This document shows positions 18,857 to 27,606 of a stretch of DNA of 64,000 nt, in pieces. A program made the position numbers and the translations under genes. The notes beneath the pieces are model-generated. The model was not told the DNA's origin. It worked only from the letters and a program-made list of their open reading frames with translations, and made no database searches. The DNA comes from Flavobacterium psychrophilum (GTDB lineage: Bacteria > Bacteroidota > Bacteroidia > Flavobacteriales > Flavobacteriaceae): assembly GCA_943325515.2 (NCBI GenBank), contig CALPPS020000002.1:1-64000 (forward strand), read 5' to 3'. Each line of letters begins with the position of its first letter. Within the stretch, counting starts at the first letter, position 1.

Positions 18857-20082
18857 TATCTCAATTTTAATGTCACAATTGAAACAATCGCTAGTAGAAT
18901 GGCAACTATCCAAAATCGGGTTACGATTTTACTCTCGTGATAACCTTTCTTTTGATAATGATGATGCAAAGGCGACATCAGAAAAATGCGTCTTCCTTCG
19001 CCAAAACGTTTTTTGGTGTATTTGAAATAGGAAACCTGCATAATAACAGATAAATTTTCGGCAAAAAAGATGGCACATAATACGGGTAATAACATTTCTT
19101 TTCGAACAGAAATAGCCAAAACCGCAATAATTCCGCCGATGGTTAAACTACCTGTGTCACCCATAAAAACGGATGCTGGATAGGAATTATACCAAAGAAA
19201 TCCAATTAACGCTCCTACAAAAGCCGCAATAAAAACTGTCATTTCTCCAGAATTTGGGATATACATTACGTTTAGATAACTAGATAATATAATGTTCCCA
19301 GAAATAAATGTGAAAATACCGAGCGCCAAAACTGAAATTGCAGAAGTTCCTGCAGCTAAACCATCTATTCCGTCGGTTAAATTTGCCCCATTTGAAACAG
19401 CGGTGATAATAAAAATAACAATTGGTATAAATACTAACCAAGCCCAATTTTCATACCCATCGCCTGTCCACTTTATGATTTTGGCATAATCCAATTCATT
19501 GTTTTTCATGAATGGAATGGTAGTTACTGTAGATTTACTTTCTCTAGGTGCTTGAGAAATTACATTTTGTGTTTTATAAAATGTAATTGGAGTTGTTGAT
19601 CTTTCACGAACAGTAACTCCGGGATGAAAATATAAAACAGAACCAACAATCAAACCTAAACCTACTTGACCTATTACTTTGAAAATTCCTTTTAAACCTT
19701 GTTTGTCTTTTTTGAATATTTTTATATAATCGTCAATAAATCCAATAGTTCCCATCCAAAGTGTGGTAACTATCAAAAGGATGATATAGATGTTATTTAA
19801 TTTGGTTAAAAGAATAACAGGAATTAGAGTGGCTATGATTATTATCAAACCTCCCATAGTTGGCGTTCCAGCTTTTTGAGATTGACCTTCAAGGCCAAGT
19901 TCTCTTACCGTTTCACCTACTTGTTGGTTTCTTAAAAAGTTAATGATTTTTTTTCCATAAATGGTAGAAATCATCAATGATAAAATCAAAGCCAAAGCTG
20001 AACGGAATGTTATGTATTGAAAAACTCCTGCTCCAGGAACATCCATTGTTTTATCGAGGTATTCAAATAAATAATATAGCAT
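18856..20082 (-). CDS. mraY: Phospho-N-acetylmuramoyl-pentapeptide transferase MraY
   Basis: MraY transfers phospho-MurNAc-pentapeptide to undecaprenyl phosphate, making lipid I. The polytopic membrane protein has 408 residues, about 45 more than E. coli, mainly from a periplasmic loop around residues 155-200. Motifs: GTPTMGG near residue 72, IGFIDDYIK near residue 113, [12 protein letters not shown] near residue 235, FMGDTGSL near residue 308, and [12 protein letters not shown] near residue 370. It starts 4 bases after murE. Confidence 0.96.
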   Translation of the reverse strand: MLYYLFEYLDKTMDVPGAGVFQYITFRSALALILSLMISTIYGKKIINFLRNQQVGETVRELGLEGQSQKAGTPTMGGLIIIIATLIPVILLTKLNNIYIILLIVTTLWMGTIGFIDDYIKIFKKDKQGLKGIFKVIGQVGLGLIVGSVLYFHPGVTVRERSTTPITFYKTQNVISQAPRESKSTVTTIPFMKNNELDYAKIIKWTGDGYENWAWLVFIPIVIFIITAVSNGANLTDGIDGLAAGTSAISVLALGIFTFISGNIILSSYLNVMYIPNSGEMTVFIAAFVGALIGFLWYNSYPASVFMGDTGSLTIGGIIAVLAISVRKEMLLPVLCAIFFAENLSVIMQVSYFKYTKKRFGEGRRIFLMSPLHHHYQKKGYHESKIVTRFWIVAILLAIVSIVTLKLR

Positions 20083-20086
20083 AGGT

Positions 20087-21550
20087 TTATTTATTTAGTT
20101 GTTCTAAAAGTTCTTTTACCATTTTCATATCGTCAAAATCTTGACGAACACCATTAATTTCCTGATAGGTTTCGTGACCTTTTCCGGCTATAAGAATAAT
20201 ATCGTTTGGTCCCGCCAGTTGACAGGCAGTTTTTATAGCTTGTTTTCTATCCACAATTGATAATGTTTTTCTTTGATTTTGTAGCTCAACACCTTTTTCC
20301 ATATCAGCAATAATGTCGATTGGATCTTCGCTTCTTGGATTATCCGAAGTGATAATTACTTTATTACTCATGCTTGTTGCTATATGAGCCATAATTGGTC
20401 TTTTGGTTTTATCTCTATCACCTCCACAACCTACAACTGTTATTAATTGTTCATTATTTGTTCGGATGTCATTGATGGTCTTCAAAACATTTTCCAATGC
20501 ATCAGGCGTATGGGCATAATCTACAATAGCTGTTATTTTATCATCGGAAACTATAAATTGGAAACGACCTGAAACGCTTTCTAGTTCAGATAAAAATCGC
20601 AAAACTTCTAATTTATCTAATCCTAATTCTACCGCTGCACCATAAATAGCCAATAAATTATAAGCATTGAAAGTTCCAATGAGTCGAACCCAAACCTCAC
20701 TTTCATTGATTTTTAATAACAATCCAGATAATTGATTTTCTAGGATTTGCGCTTTATAATCAGCATACGATTTTAAAGCATAGGTTAATTTTCTGGCGTA
20801 GGTATTTTGTAACATTACCAAACCATTCTTGTCATCTAAATTGGTTAAAGCGAAAGCGGATTTTGGTAAATGGTCAAAAAAGGATTTTTTTACATCTCTA
20901 TATTCTGCAAAAGTTGGGTGATAATCTAAATGATCGTGAGATAAATTACTGAAAATACCTCCAGCAAATTGCAATCCTTCTGTACGCTTTTGATGAATAC
21001 CATGAGAACTAACTTCCATAAAGCAATATTCAACACCAGCATAATTCATTGCTGCTAAATAATAATTAATAGTCAGCGAATCTGGGGTTGTGTGAGTTGC
21101 TTTGTGTTCAACTTCATCAACCATGATTTTTACAGTGGATATCAATCCAACTTTGAAACCCGCTTTTTTGAATAATTGATATAAAAGAGAGGCAATAGTT
21201 GTTTTGCCATTTGTTCCTGTTATTCCAACTAATTTTAAATTTTGTGTAGGATTGCCATAAAAGTTTGAAGCTAAAAGTGCTAAAGCAGCATTGGTGTCTT
21301 TTACTTGAATATAAGTAACTCCTGTAACTATAATTTGTGGTAAAGTATCACAAACAATCACTATTGCGCCGTGATTTATTGCTTTTTCAATAAAATCGTG
21401 ACCGTTAGAAATGGTGCCGCGAATGGCCACAAAAACATCATTATCTACAACTTTACGCGAGTCGAATTCAATTTTGTTGATGCAGATTTCCGTCGAACCT
21501 TTTACGGTTTCGATGGCAACTTTATATAATATGTCTTTTAAAATAATCAC
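20087..21550 (-). CDS. murE: UDP-MurNAc-L-Ala-D-Glu--meso-diaminopimelate ligase
   Basis: MurE adds the third residue of the stem peptide. The 487-residue protein has [15 protein letters not shown] near residue 108, the Mur ligase central HDHLDYH motif and the C-terminal domain with [12 protein letters not shown]. The substrate-selecting motif is DNPR (in [10 protein letters not shown], near residue 403), which in known MurE proteins marks addition of meso-diaminopimelate rather than lysine. The start overlaps the end of ftsI by 4 bases (ATGA). Confidence 0.96.
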   Translation of the reverse strand: MIILKDILYKVAIETVKGSTEICINKIEFDSRKVVDNDVFVAIRGTISNGHDFIEKAINHGAIVIVCDTLPQIIVTGVTYIQVKDTNAALALLASNFYGNPTQNLKLVGITGTNGKTTIASLLYQLFKKAGFKVGLISTVKIMVDEVEHKATHTTPDSLTINYYLAAMNYAGVEYCFMEVSSHGIHQKRTEGLQFAGGIFSNLSHDHLDYHPTFAEYRDVKKSFFDHLPKSAFALTNLDDKNGLVMLQNTYARKLTYALKSYADYKAQILENQLSGLLLKINESEVWVRLIGTFNAYNLLAIYGAAVELGLDKLEVLRFLSELESVSGRFQFIVSDDKITAIVDYAHTPDALENVLKTINDIRTNNEQLITVVGCGGDRDKTKRPIMAHIATSMSNKVIITSDNPRSEDPIDIIADMEKGVELQNQRKTLSIVDRKQAIKTACQLAGPNDIILIAGKGHETYQEINGVRQDFDDMKMVKELLEQLNK

Positions 21551-23556
21551 GATAACTCAAGTAGGATTGTTTTGTTTTTATCTAAAGTTTCTCCGGGATG
21601 GATAGATTGTTTTTTTACTTTCCCAATTCCAATAACCTTCACTTTTAATTTTAAATTTTCTAAAAGGGCTACTGCATCCATCCCGCTCATTCCCTTAACA
21701 TTTGGCATTCCTTTTACTTCTTGTTGCTCTTTGATGGCATATTCATTGAACGATTTCTCTTGATTATTTATTTTTCTATTTAGGTTTTTAATTTCATTTG
21801 TAGAAGGTGTATCAGTAAAAATCTTTTGAGCAATTCGTTTAAATACTGGACCAGCAACATCAGCACCGTAGTACCCTTTGTTTTTTGCATCTGGCTTGTG
21901 TACTACTACGATACAAGAATATTTAGGGTTTTCTGCTGGAAAATAACCCACAAACGAGGAAATATAATGCTTCTCAGAGCCACCATTTTTTGCATAATTG
22001 GCTTGAGCTGTTCCTGTTTTTCCCGCCATAGAAAAATCTTTAGAATACAATGATTTTCCGGTTCCTTTTTGAACTACATTTTTCAAAACCGCTTGGATTT
22101 TTTTTACAGTTTCATCTGAACAAATCTTCGAGTTGATAATTTCTTTGTCGTATTTTTTGATAACTTTATTCCATTCTTTTATCTCAGAAACAAACAGAGG
22201 TTTTATCATTTCGCCGTTATTGGCAATTGCATTATACAAGGTTAATGTTTGCAAAGGGGTAACAGCAACACCATATCCAAAAGCCATCCAAGGCAATGCA
22301 ATAGCACTCCATCTTTTATCTGCAGGATGTGGAATTATTGGAATTCCTTCACCTTGTATTGGCAATCCTAGGGGCTTACTTAAACCCATTCTATCTATAT
22401 GATCTATAAATTGTTTCGGGTTATTTCTGTAATTTTCATAAACCGCTTGGACCATAACCGTGTTTGAAGAAATTTCCATTCCACGTCCTAGTGATATTTT
22501 TTGTTTACCACCTCTATGAGAATCTTCTACATCTTTTCCGTATATCTTAATTAGCCCACCTTTTCTATCATAAACCTTGCTTGTGTCAACTTTTTTATCA
22601 TCTAACAATGCAATCAAATCCACTAATTTAAAGGTTGAACCTGGCTCATGAGATTCTGCAATAGCATAATTTGTGGTTTCGAAATAGGTTGAATCTGTTT
22701 CCTTTAATTTTCCTAGATTAGAAATAGCTTTAATTCTTCCAGTTTTAGTTTCCATCACAACCACACAACCGTGATCAGCTTTGTATTCCTTTAACTGTTT
22801 AAGCAAAGCATGATGGGCAATATCCTGAATATAAACATCAATAGTAGAAATGACATCATATCCATCTTGTGGATCAACTTCATTAACATCACGAATAGGT
22901 TTCCATTGTCCTTTGGCAATTTTTTGTTTTAAAACTTTACCATCTTTTCCGTTCAAATATTTTCTAAACGACCATTCAATCCCTTTACCATCTGGTTTTC
23001 CTTCGGGTGTTAATCGCTCATATCCTATGGTTCTCTCGGCAATTTTACCTATTGGATGTTCACGAACAGTTTCTTGCTCGGTAATCACTCCCCCTTTATT
23101 AGCTCCTAGATTAAATAGTGGAAAACTTTTAATTTTCATAAATTGAGTATAACTCAAATCACTCGCTACCAATAGATATCTGTTCTTATTTTCTCTGGCA
23201 ATTCTCAATTGGGTTTGATAGAATGCGCTTGATTTACCAAGCATTTTTGATAAAGAATCTGCTAATGGTTTTGCATTTTTATCAAATGCCTCACTTTTTG
23301 GAACAACTGCATCAAAGCGAATGTTATAATTTGGAATTGAAGTGGCTAACAAACTTCCATCTGAAGAATAAATATTTCCTTTATTTGCAGGAATGACAAA
23401 ACTTTTAACTGTTTCTTTTTTGGCTAATTCACGCAACTTCGGACCTTCAACCCATTGAATCTTTGAGAGTTTGAAAGTAATGGCTACAGCCATCAGAAAG
23501 ATACTGAAAGCAACTAAATAAATTCGGTAAGAGATATTTTTATCTTCTATTGCCAT
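21547..23556 (-). CDS. ftsI: Division transpeptidase FtsI (PBP3) with a PASTA domain
   Basis: FtsI cross-links septal peptidoglycan in the periplasm. The 669-residue class B penicillin-binding protein has one N-terminal membrane segment (residues 11-27) and a pedestal domain. The transpeptidase motifs are complete: SxxK as EPGSTFKL near residue 306, SxN as SSNTVM near residue 362, and KTGT near residue 515. A PASTA domain occupies the last 55 residues (MPNVKGMSG...TILLELS), a feature absent from E. coli FtsI but common in Bacteroidetes and Gram-positives. It overlaps ftsL by 10 bases and murE by 4. Confidence 0.95.
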   Translation of the reverse strand: MAIEDKNISYRIYLVAFSIFLMAVAITFKLSKIQWVEGPKLRELAKKETVKSFVIPANKGNIYSSDGSLLATSIPNYNIRFDAVVPKSEAFDKNAKPLADSLSKMLGKSSAFYQTQLRIARENKNRYLLVASDLSYTQFMKIKSFPLFNLGANKGGVITEQETVREHPIGKIAERTIGYERLTPEGKPDGKGIEWSFRKYLNGKDGKVLKQKIAKGQWKPIRDVNEVDPQDGYDVISTIDVYIQDIAHHALLKQLKEYKADHGCVVVMETKTGRIKAISNLGKLKETDSTYFETTNYAIAESHEPGSTFKLVDLIALLDDKKVDTSKVYDRKGGLIKIYGKDVEDSHRGGKQKISLGRGMEISSNTVMVQAVYENYRNNPKQFIDHIDRMGLSKPLGLPIQGEGIPIIPHPADKRWSAIALPWMAFGYGVAVTPLQTLTLYNAIANNGEMIKPLFVSEIKEWNKVIKKYDKEIINSKICSDETVKKIQAVLKNVVQKGTGKSLYSKDFSMAGKTGTAQANYAKNGGSEKHYISSFVGYFPAENPKYSCIVVVHKPDAKNKGYYGADVAGPVFKRIAQKIFTDTPSTNEIKNLNRKINNQEKSFNEYAIKEQQEVKGMPNVKGMSGMDAVALLENLKLKVKVIGIGKVKKQSIHPGETLDKNKTILLELS

Positions 23557-23894
23557 AGTTTTTGAAAGAAACTTTTTTCTACTGGTTTTTTAACTTTAAT
23601 TTTTTGGGGAGGAACCGTTGAAGGAAATATATTTCTTTCTTCCATTTTTTCAGAAACGGTGGATTCCATTTTTAATTTCATTAATTCAGAGCGTTTATCT
23701 ACAAATTCAGATCGCAATTCTTTGACTTCACCAGTCAATTCAGCAATTTTGAATATTTTTTCATCATATCTGTGCTCATTGGCTATCATTATTATGGCTA
23801 ATAGAATTAAGAATACAATAAAACGCCAGTTTTTAGTTGCATCTTCATTGACAAGAAAACGAGCTTTTAATATGCCATAAACCCCTTTTTTCAT
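23547..23894 (-). CDS. ftsL: FtsL-like divisome protein
   Basis: FtsL is a small bitopic protein that, with FtsB, activates FtsWI. The 115-residue protein has a short basic N-terminus, one membrane segment (FIVFLILLAIIMIA, residues 27-40) and a periplasmic heptad-rich region (IFKIAELTGEVKELRSEF) typical of the FtsL coiled coil. Primary sequence is poorly conserved in the family; placement between rsmH and ftsI makes the call solid. It overlaps rsmH by 4 bases and ftsI by 10. Confidence 0.85.
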   Translation of the reverse strand: MKKGVYGILKARFLVNEDATKNWRFIVFLILLAIIMIANEHRYDEKIFKIAELTGEVKELRSEFVDKRSELMKLKMESTVSEKMEERNIFPSTVPPQKIKVKKPVEKSFFQKLWQ

Positions 23895-24796
23895 CGTTTT
23901 TCTGCTATTCTTAATTTTGCACTTCTTGCTCTATTATTTATTTTAATTTCAGCTTCATCTGGAACAATCAGTTTTCCAACTAACTGGAATGGAACGGTAA
24001 AATTCCCAAAGAAATCTCGCTCTGGTTCCCCTTCAAATAATCCGTTTTTCATAAATCTTTTTACCAGTCTGTCTTCTAAAGAGTGGTAAGAAATTACGCT
24101 TAATCTTCCTTGTGGTTTTAATATTTCAAGTGACTGTTCTAAAAATTCTTTCAAAACTTCCATCTCTTGATTTACTTCAATTCGGATGGCTTGATATATT
24201 TGAGCTAAAATTTTATTTTTAAACTGATCAGGTAAAAATTTTGATAAAATCATTTTCAACTCATCCGTAGTGTTAATCAATTTCATTTCTCTAGCTTCTA
24301 AAATGGTTCTTGTCAATGCTGGAGCAATTTTCAATTCGCCATAATCCAAAAAAACTCTTCTCAAATTAGCGTCATCATATTGATTAATCACTTTATGTGC
24401 ATCTAACTCATTTCTTTTACTCATTCTCATATCTAAATCAGCGTCAAAACGAGTTGAAAAACCTCTTTCGGGAACATCAAATTGATGAGATGAAACACCC
24501 AAATCCGCTAAAATTCCATCAACACTTTTCACACCGTGAAATCTTAAAAAACGTTTTATGTATCTGAAATTTTCATGTATCAAAGTAAATCTATCATCTA
24601 TGAAAGCATTAGCTAACGCATCTTCATCTTGGTCAAAACCAAAAAGCTTTCCATTTGAACCCAATCGGCTCAAAATTTCTCTTGAATGACCACCACCTCC
24701 AAATGTAACATCTACATATATCCCATCGGGCTTGATATTCAATCCATCGACAGTTTGCTTTAACAATACTGGATTATGATATTCCATTTCCATCAT
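23891..24796 (-). CDS. rsmH: 16S rRNA (cytosine1402-N4)-methyltransferase
   Basis: RsmH (MraW) methylates N4 of C1402 in 16S rRNA using S-adenosylmethionine. The 301 residues match the family. Motifs: YHNPVLL at the N-terminus, the SAM-binding VDVTFGGGGHSREIL near residue 30, DLGVSSHQFD near residue 97, and the C-terminal ISYHSLEDRLVK. The start could be the first Met or the third (24787, giving MEYHNPVLL); both overlap the end of mraZ. Coupling to mraZ is therefore likely either way. Confidence 0.95.
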   Translation of the reverse strand: MMEMEYHNPVLLKQTVDGLNIKPDGIYVDVTFGGGGHSREILSRLGSNGKLFGFDQDEDALANAFIDDRFTLIHENFRYIKRFLRFHGVKSVDGILADLGVSSHQFDVPERGFSTRFDADLDMRMSKRNELDAHKVINQYDDANLRRVFLDYGELKIAPALTRTILEAREMKLINTTDELKMILSKFLPDQFKNKILAQIYQAIRIEVNQEMEVLKEFLEQSLEILKPQGRLSVISYHSLEDRLVKRFMKNGLFEGEPERDFFGNFTVPFQLVGKLIVPDEAEIKINNRARSAKLRIAEKR

Positions 24797-25247
24797 CGCT
24801 GGTATTTCCCATTACATCTTCAGCTAAGTCAGCAAAATCAACATCATCTCCGGCAATTGCTTTTTCATACAAATCTTTATCCCAAATCTCAACGATGTTT
24901 ACAGCAGATGAAAGCACAATATCTTTTGCAATTTTACCGAAGGCAACCAAATCTTTTGGGATTAATAATCGTCCTAAATCATCAACCTCAACCACTTTAA
25001 CTCCAGCCGTAAATCGACGGATAAAATCATTATTTTTCTTTACAAAACGATTGAGTTTATTAATTTTTTGCATCATTAAATCCCATTCAGTCATAGGGTA
25101 TAATTCCAAACAAGTCTGAAAAACAGAACGTTTCAAAACAAAACCATCTTGCAAAGAGTTAGCAAGTTGCTTCTTTAACGCTGAAGGAATCATCAATCTT
25201 CCTTTAGCGTCAACTTTGCATTCGTATGTTCCTACTATAGAGTTCAA
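24774..25247 (-). CDS. mraZ: Transcriptional regulator MraZ
   Basis: MraZ is the first gene of the dcw operon and a DNA-binding repressor of its own promoter in bacteria studied so far. The 157-residue protein has two AbrB-like swapped-hairpin repeats with the family motifs KGRLMIPSALKKQL near residue 15 and DLGRLLIPKDLVAFG near residue 91. The C-terminus is acidic (AIAGDDVDFADLAEDVMG). Upstream, ACCAC repeats spaced 10 bases apart look like its operator. Its end overlaps rsmH. Confidence 0.95.
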   Translation of the reverse strand: MNSIVGTYECKVDAKGRLMIPSALKKQLANSLQDGFVLKRSVFQTCLELYPMTEWDLMMQKINKLNRFVKKNNDFIRRFTAGVKVVEVDDLGRLLIPKDLVAFGKIAKDIVLSSAVNIVEIWDKDLYEKAIAGDDVDFADLAEDVMGNTSDDGNGIS

Positions 25248-25270
25248 TGGCTATAAATTTTCATCAAGAG

Positions 25271-25278
25271 CAAAAATA
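25271..25278 (-). promoter_or_regulatory. -7 box of the dcw operon promoter (PmraZ)
   Basis: TATTTTTG on the minus strand fits TAnnTTTG, 23 bases before the mraZ ATG. A TTG at 25294-25296 gives a 15-base spacer, shorter than usual; the -33 assignment is uncertain. The MraZ-box-like repeats begin 12 bases upstream. Confidence 0.55.
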
Positions 25279-25289
25279 TAAAAATATTT

Positions 25290-25335
25290 ACCACAATTTA
25301 CCACAAAATACCACTTTGTTAATAAGTTTTACCAC
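25290..25335 (-). promoter_or_regulatory. Probable MraZ operator: phased GTGGT repeats
   Basis: On the minus strand GTGGT occurs at 25314-25310, 25304-25300 and 25294-25290, exactly 10 bases apart, with a fourth copy at 25335-25331 (21 bases away). Known MraZ operators are direct repeats of a GTGGG-like pentamer with 5-base spacers. Their position over the dcw promoter fits autoregulation. Confidence 0.75.
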
Positions 25336-25588
25336 TTCAAAGCTTTTTTATAGAAAAACAGGGTGAAATCAGCACGAGAAGTTTGTTAATTAAACCATAA
25401 GAAATAAGATAAGAATGTGATATAAAATATAAAAATTGGTTTGTAGCATTTTTATTATCAAAAGTTGATTTTATAAAAATGCTATGATTTCATAATTTTG
25501 AAGAAAACTTTTTTAAAACTTGGTAATCAAATAATCTGTTTTAGCAGTAAATATTCCTTTTTGAAATGAGTTTTAATGTTTAATATCA

Positions 25589-25596
25589 TATATTTG
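25589..25596 (+). promoter_or_regulatory. -7 box of the alpha/beta hydrolase gene
   Basis: TATATTTG matches TAnnTTTG, 25 bases before the ATG at 25622. The nearest TTTG (25560-25563) gives a long 25-base spacer, so the -33 is doubtful. Confidence 0.5.
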
Positions 25597-25621
25597 TTCG
25601 TTGTAAAAGTCATTTAAGAAC

Positions 25622-26386
25622 ATGGAAGGAAATTTAAAAAAAGAAGGGAAATATTCCTATTATGAAGCGGGAGAAGGAACACCAATTGTAGTCTTACATG
25701 GCTTGATGGGTGGTCTAAGTAACTTTAATGGAGTTGCAGCTTATTTTTCGACAAGAGGATATAAAATAGTGATTCCAGAATTGCCTATTTATACTCAAAA
25801 CATTCTAAAGACTAACGTGAAAGCTTTTGCAAGATATGTTAAAGATTTTATCACATTTAAAGGTTTTGACCGGGTAATTCTTTTAGGAAATTCTCTAGGT
25901 GGACATATTGCATTGTACCATTCCAAAATGTATCCTGAAAAAGTTGCTGGTTTAGTCATCACAGGAAGTTCTGGACTTTATGAAAGTGCTATGGGAGATA
26001 GTTATCCAAAACGTGGAGATTATGAATATATCAAGAAAAAAGCTGAAGCTGTTTTTTATGACCCTAAAGTGGCAAGTAAAGAGATTGTGGATGAAGTTTT
26101 TTCTGTTGTTAATGATAGAATTAAGGTAATCAAAACTTTGACCATTGCCAAAAGCGCTATTCGTCACAACATGGCAAAAGATTTACCAAAAATGCATTTG
26201 AAAACCTGCATTATTTGGGGTAAAAATGACCAAGTAACACCCCCAGAAGTTGCTGAAGAATTCCATAAACTTATGCCGAATTCGAAATTATATTGGATTG
26301 ATGAATGCGGACACGCAGCTATGATGGAACATCCTGACGAATTTAATCGTCTTTTGTATAAATGGTTAAAAAAAGTACATCTATAG
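25622..26386 (+). CDS. Alpha/beta hydrolase
   Basis: This 254-residue cytoplasmic protein has the alpha/beta hydrolase fold. The oxyanion HG (VVLHGLMGG, residues 23-31), the nucleophile elbow GNSLGG (Ser 91), the acid in WGKNDQVTP near residue 202, and the catalytic His in CGHAAMMEHP near residue 230 are all present, so it should be an active serine hydrolase. The substrate cannot be read from the sequence. A terminator separates it from engB, 46 bases downstream, though readthrough is possible because the genes often lie together in related genomes. Confidence 0.85.
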   Translation: MEGNLKKEGKYSYYEAGEGTPIVVLHGLMGGLSNFNGVAAYFSTRGYKIVIPELPIYTQNILKTNVKAFARYVKDFITFKGFDRVILLGNSLGGHIALYHSKMYPEKVAGLVITGSSGLYESAMGDSYPKRGDYEYIKKKAEAVFYDPKVASKEIVDEVFSVVNDRIKVIKTLTIAKSAIRHNMAKDLPKMHLKTCIIWGKNDQVTPPEVAEEFHKLMPNSKLYWIDECGHAAMMEHPDEFNRLLYKWLKKVHL

Positions 26387-26388
26387 AC

Positions 26389-26414
26389 AAAAAGTCCTGG
26401 TTTAGGGGCTTTTT
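26389..26414 (+). terminator. Terminator after the alpha/beta hydrolase
   Basis: The stem AAAAAGTCC pairs with GGGCTTTTT (26389-26397 and 26406-26414, one G-U pair) and runs into TTTTATTTT, 2 bases after the stop. Confidence 0.7.
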
Positions 26415-26432
26415 TATTTTAAATAAAAACCA

Positions 26433-27053
26433 ATGAAAATTAATTCTGCTGAATTTATTATTAGCAATTCTGACGTGAGCAAATGTCCGCTCGAACGATT
26501 GCCTGAATATGCTTTCATTGGTCGTTCCAATGTTGGAAAGTCATCTTTAATAAACATGTTGACCAACCACAAAAATTTGGCAAAAACATCAGGTAAGCCA
26601 GGGAAAACTCAGTTAATTAATCATTTTAAAATCAATTTGAATTGGTTTTTAGTAGATTTACCAGGTTATGGTTATGCTAGAGTTTCTAAAAAAACTAAAG
26701 AAGTTTTTCAACAATTCATAACGGATTATTTTGAGAAAAGAGAGCAATTAGTTTGTGCTTTTGTCCTTATAGATATTAGACTAGAAGCTCAAAAAATTGA
26801 TTTGGAATTCATTACTTATTTAGGGGAAATTGAGGTTCCTTTTTGCATTATTTTTACCAAAGCAGATAAGATTAGCAAGACAAAAATAGACTCTCATATA
26901 GCTGCTTACCGAAAAGCGTTATTAGCCAATAACTGGGAGGAAATTCCTCAATATTTTGTAACCTCAGCAACAGAAACAACAGGAAGAGATGTTGTTTTAA
27001 ATTTTATTGATGGGGTGAATGAAGATATGTTCAAAAATTCGAATGAGTTTTAA
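26433..27053 (+). CDS. engB: Ribosome biogenesis GTPase EngB (YsxC/YihA)
   Basis: EngB is an essential small GTPase for assembly of the large ribosomal subunit. The 206 residues match the family. G motifs: G1 GRSNVGKSS near residue 32, G2 region TSGKPGKTQ, G3 VDLPGYGYA near residue 80, G4 FTKADK near residue 148, and G5 TSATETTG near residue 181. It lies alone, followed by a 553-base gap. Confidence 0.95.
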   Translation: MKINSAEFIISNSDVSKCPLERLPEYAFIGRSNVGKSSLINMLTNHKNLAKTSGKPGKTQLINHFKINLNWFLVDLPGYGYARVSKKTKEVFQQFITDYFEKREQLVCAFVLIDIRLEAQKIDLEFITYLGEIEVPFCIIFTKADKISKTKIDSHIAAYRKALLANNWEEIPQYFVTSATETTGRDVVLNFIDGVNEDMFKNSNEF

Positions 27054-27606
27054 TCTAGAAAAACAATTGGATTTTTATTGATGTAATTTAACTTCTTCTT
27101 TTAGTTATAAAATGCTTTCTTTACTTGACTTTTTTTCAAATTCAAATTTTTCTGCAATAACTTTTTGGACATTAAAAAAACCGTTAGAATTTTCATTGAA
27201 TGTATTGATGAAAATTTGATCTTAGTCATTTTAAACTGCTGAAAACAGCAACATCTGCCTTGCATTTTTAAAAATTATTGCAAATCTTGGTCTTAATTTT
27301 TAATCTACATTAAATCATTTTTTAATCTAAACGAAATTTAATTAGTTGGCAATTCTATAATTTGGCCAAAGTTTATGTGTACGAAATATAATTTTTAATT
27401 ATTTTAAAAAACCATTGGATATAATTATTTAAGTAAAAGAATTGAAACTTTATTTTTACAATTATGCAACTAGTTTAAAATTAGAAAAAATACGCTAAAA
27501 CATTTGAAAGTTTAAAAAAAGAATTTGCTGTATCTTTAAATTCAATACATCAATAAATTGATTTTAATAAAAAACTACACCCGAGGTTCACTAAAAATTA
27601 AAACAA
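27054..27606. other. AT-rich intergenic region before the CotH island
   Basis: This 553-base stretch has no reading frame that looks like a gene. It contains a 9-base inverted repeat AATTTTCAT/ATGAAAATT (27188-27216), a small TGCTG-AAAA-CAGCA palindrome (27237-27250), and a near-consensus -7 sequence TATCTTTA at 27531-27538. Just before the first cotH gene it has GGTTCACTAAAA, which recurs before the second. The high A+T and length suggest an accessory boundary. Confidence 0.5.

Larger units (their letters stand above)
25248..25621. other. Intergenic region between mraZ and the alpha/beta hydrolase
   Basis: This 374-base divergent gap holds the dcw promoter and GTGGT repeats on the left. A perfect 12-base inverted repeat (TAGCATTTTTAT at 25444-25455 and ATAAAAATGCTA at 25473-25484, 17-base loop) lies in the middle, and a TATATTTG box on the right. 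I see no gene-like reading frame. Confidence 0.6.

Noticed and set aside
18857-18913. Longer start for murD
   Set aside because: It lies inside mraY and adds 19 residues before the first beta strand of the nucleotide-binding domain.
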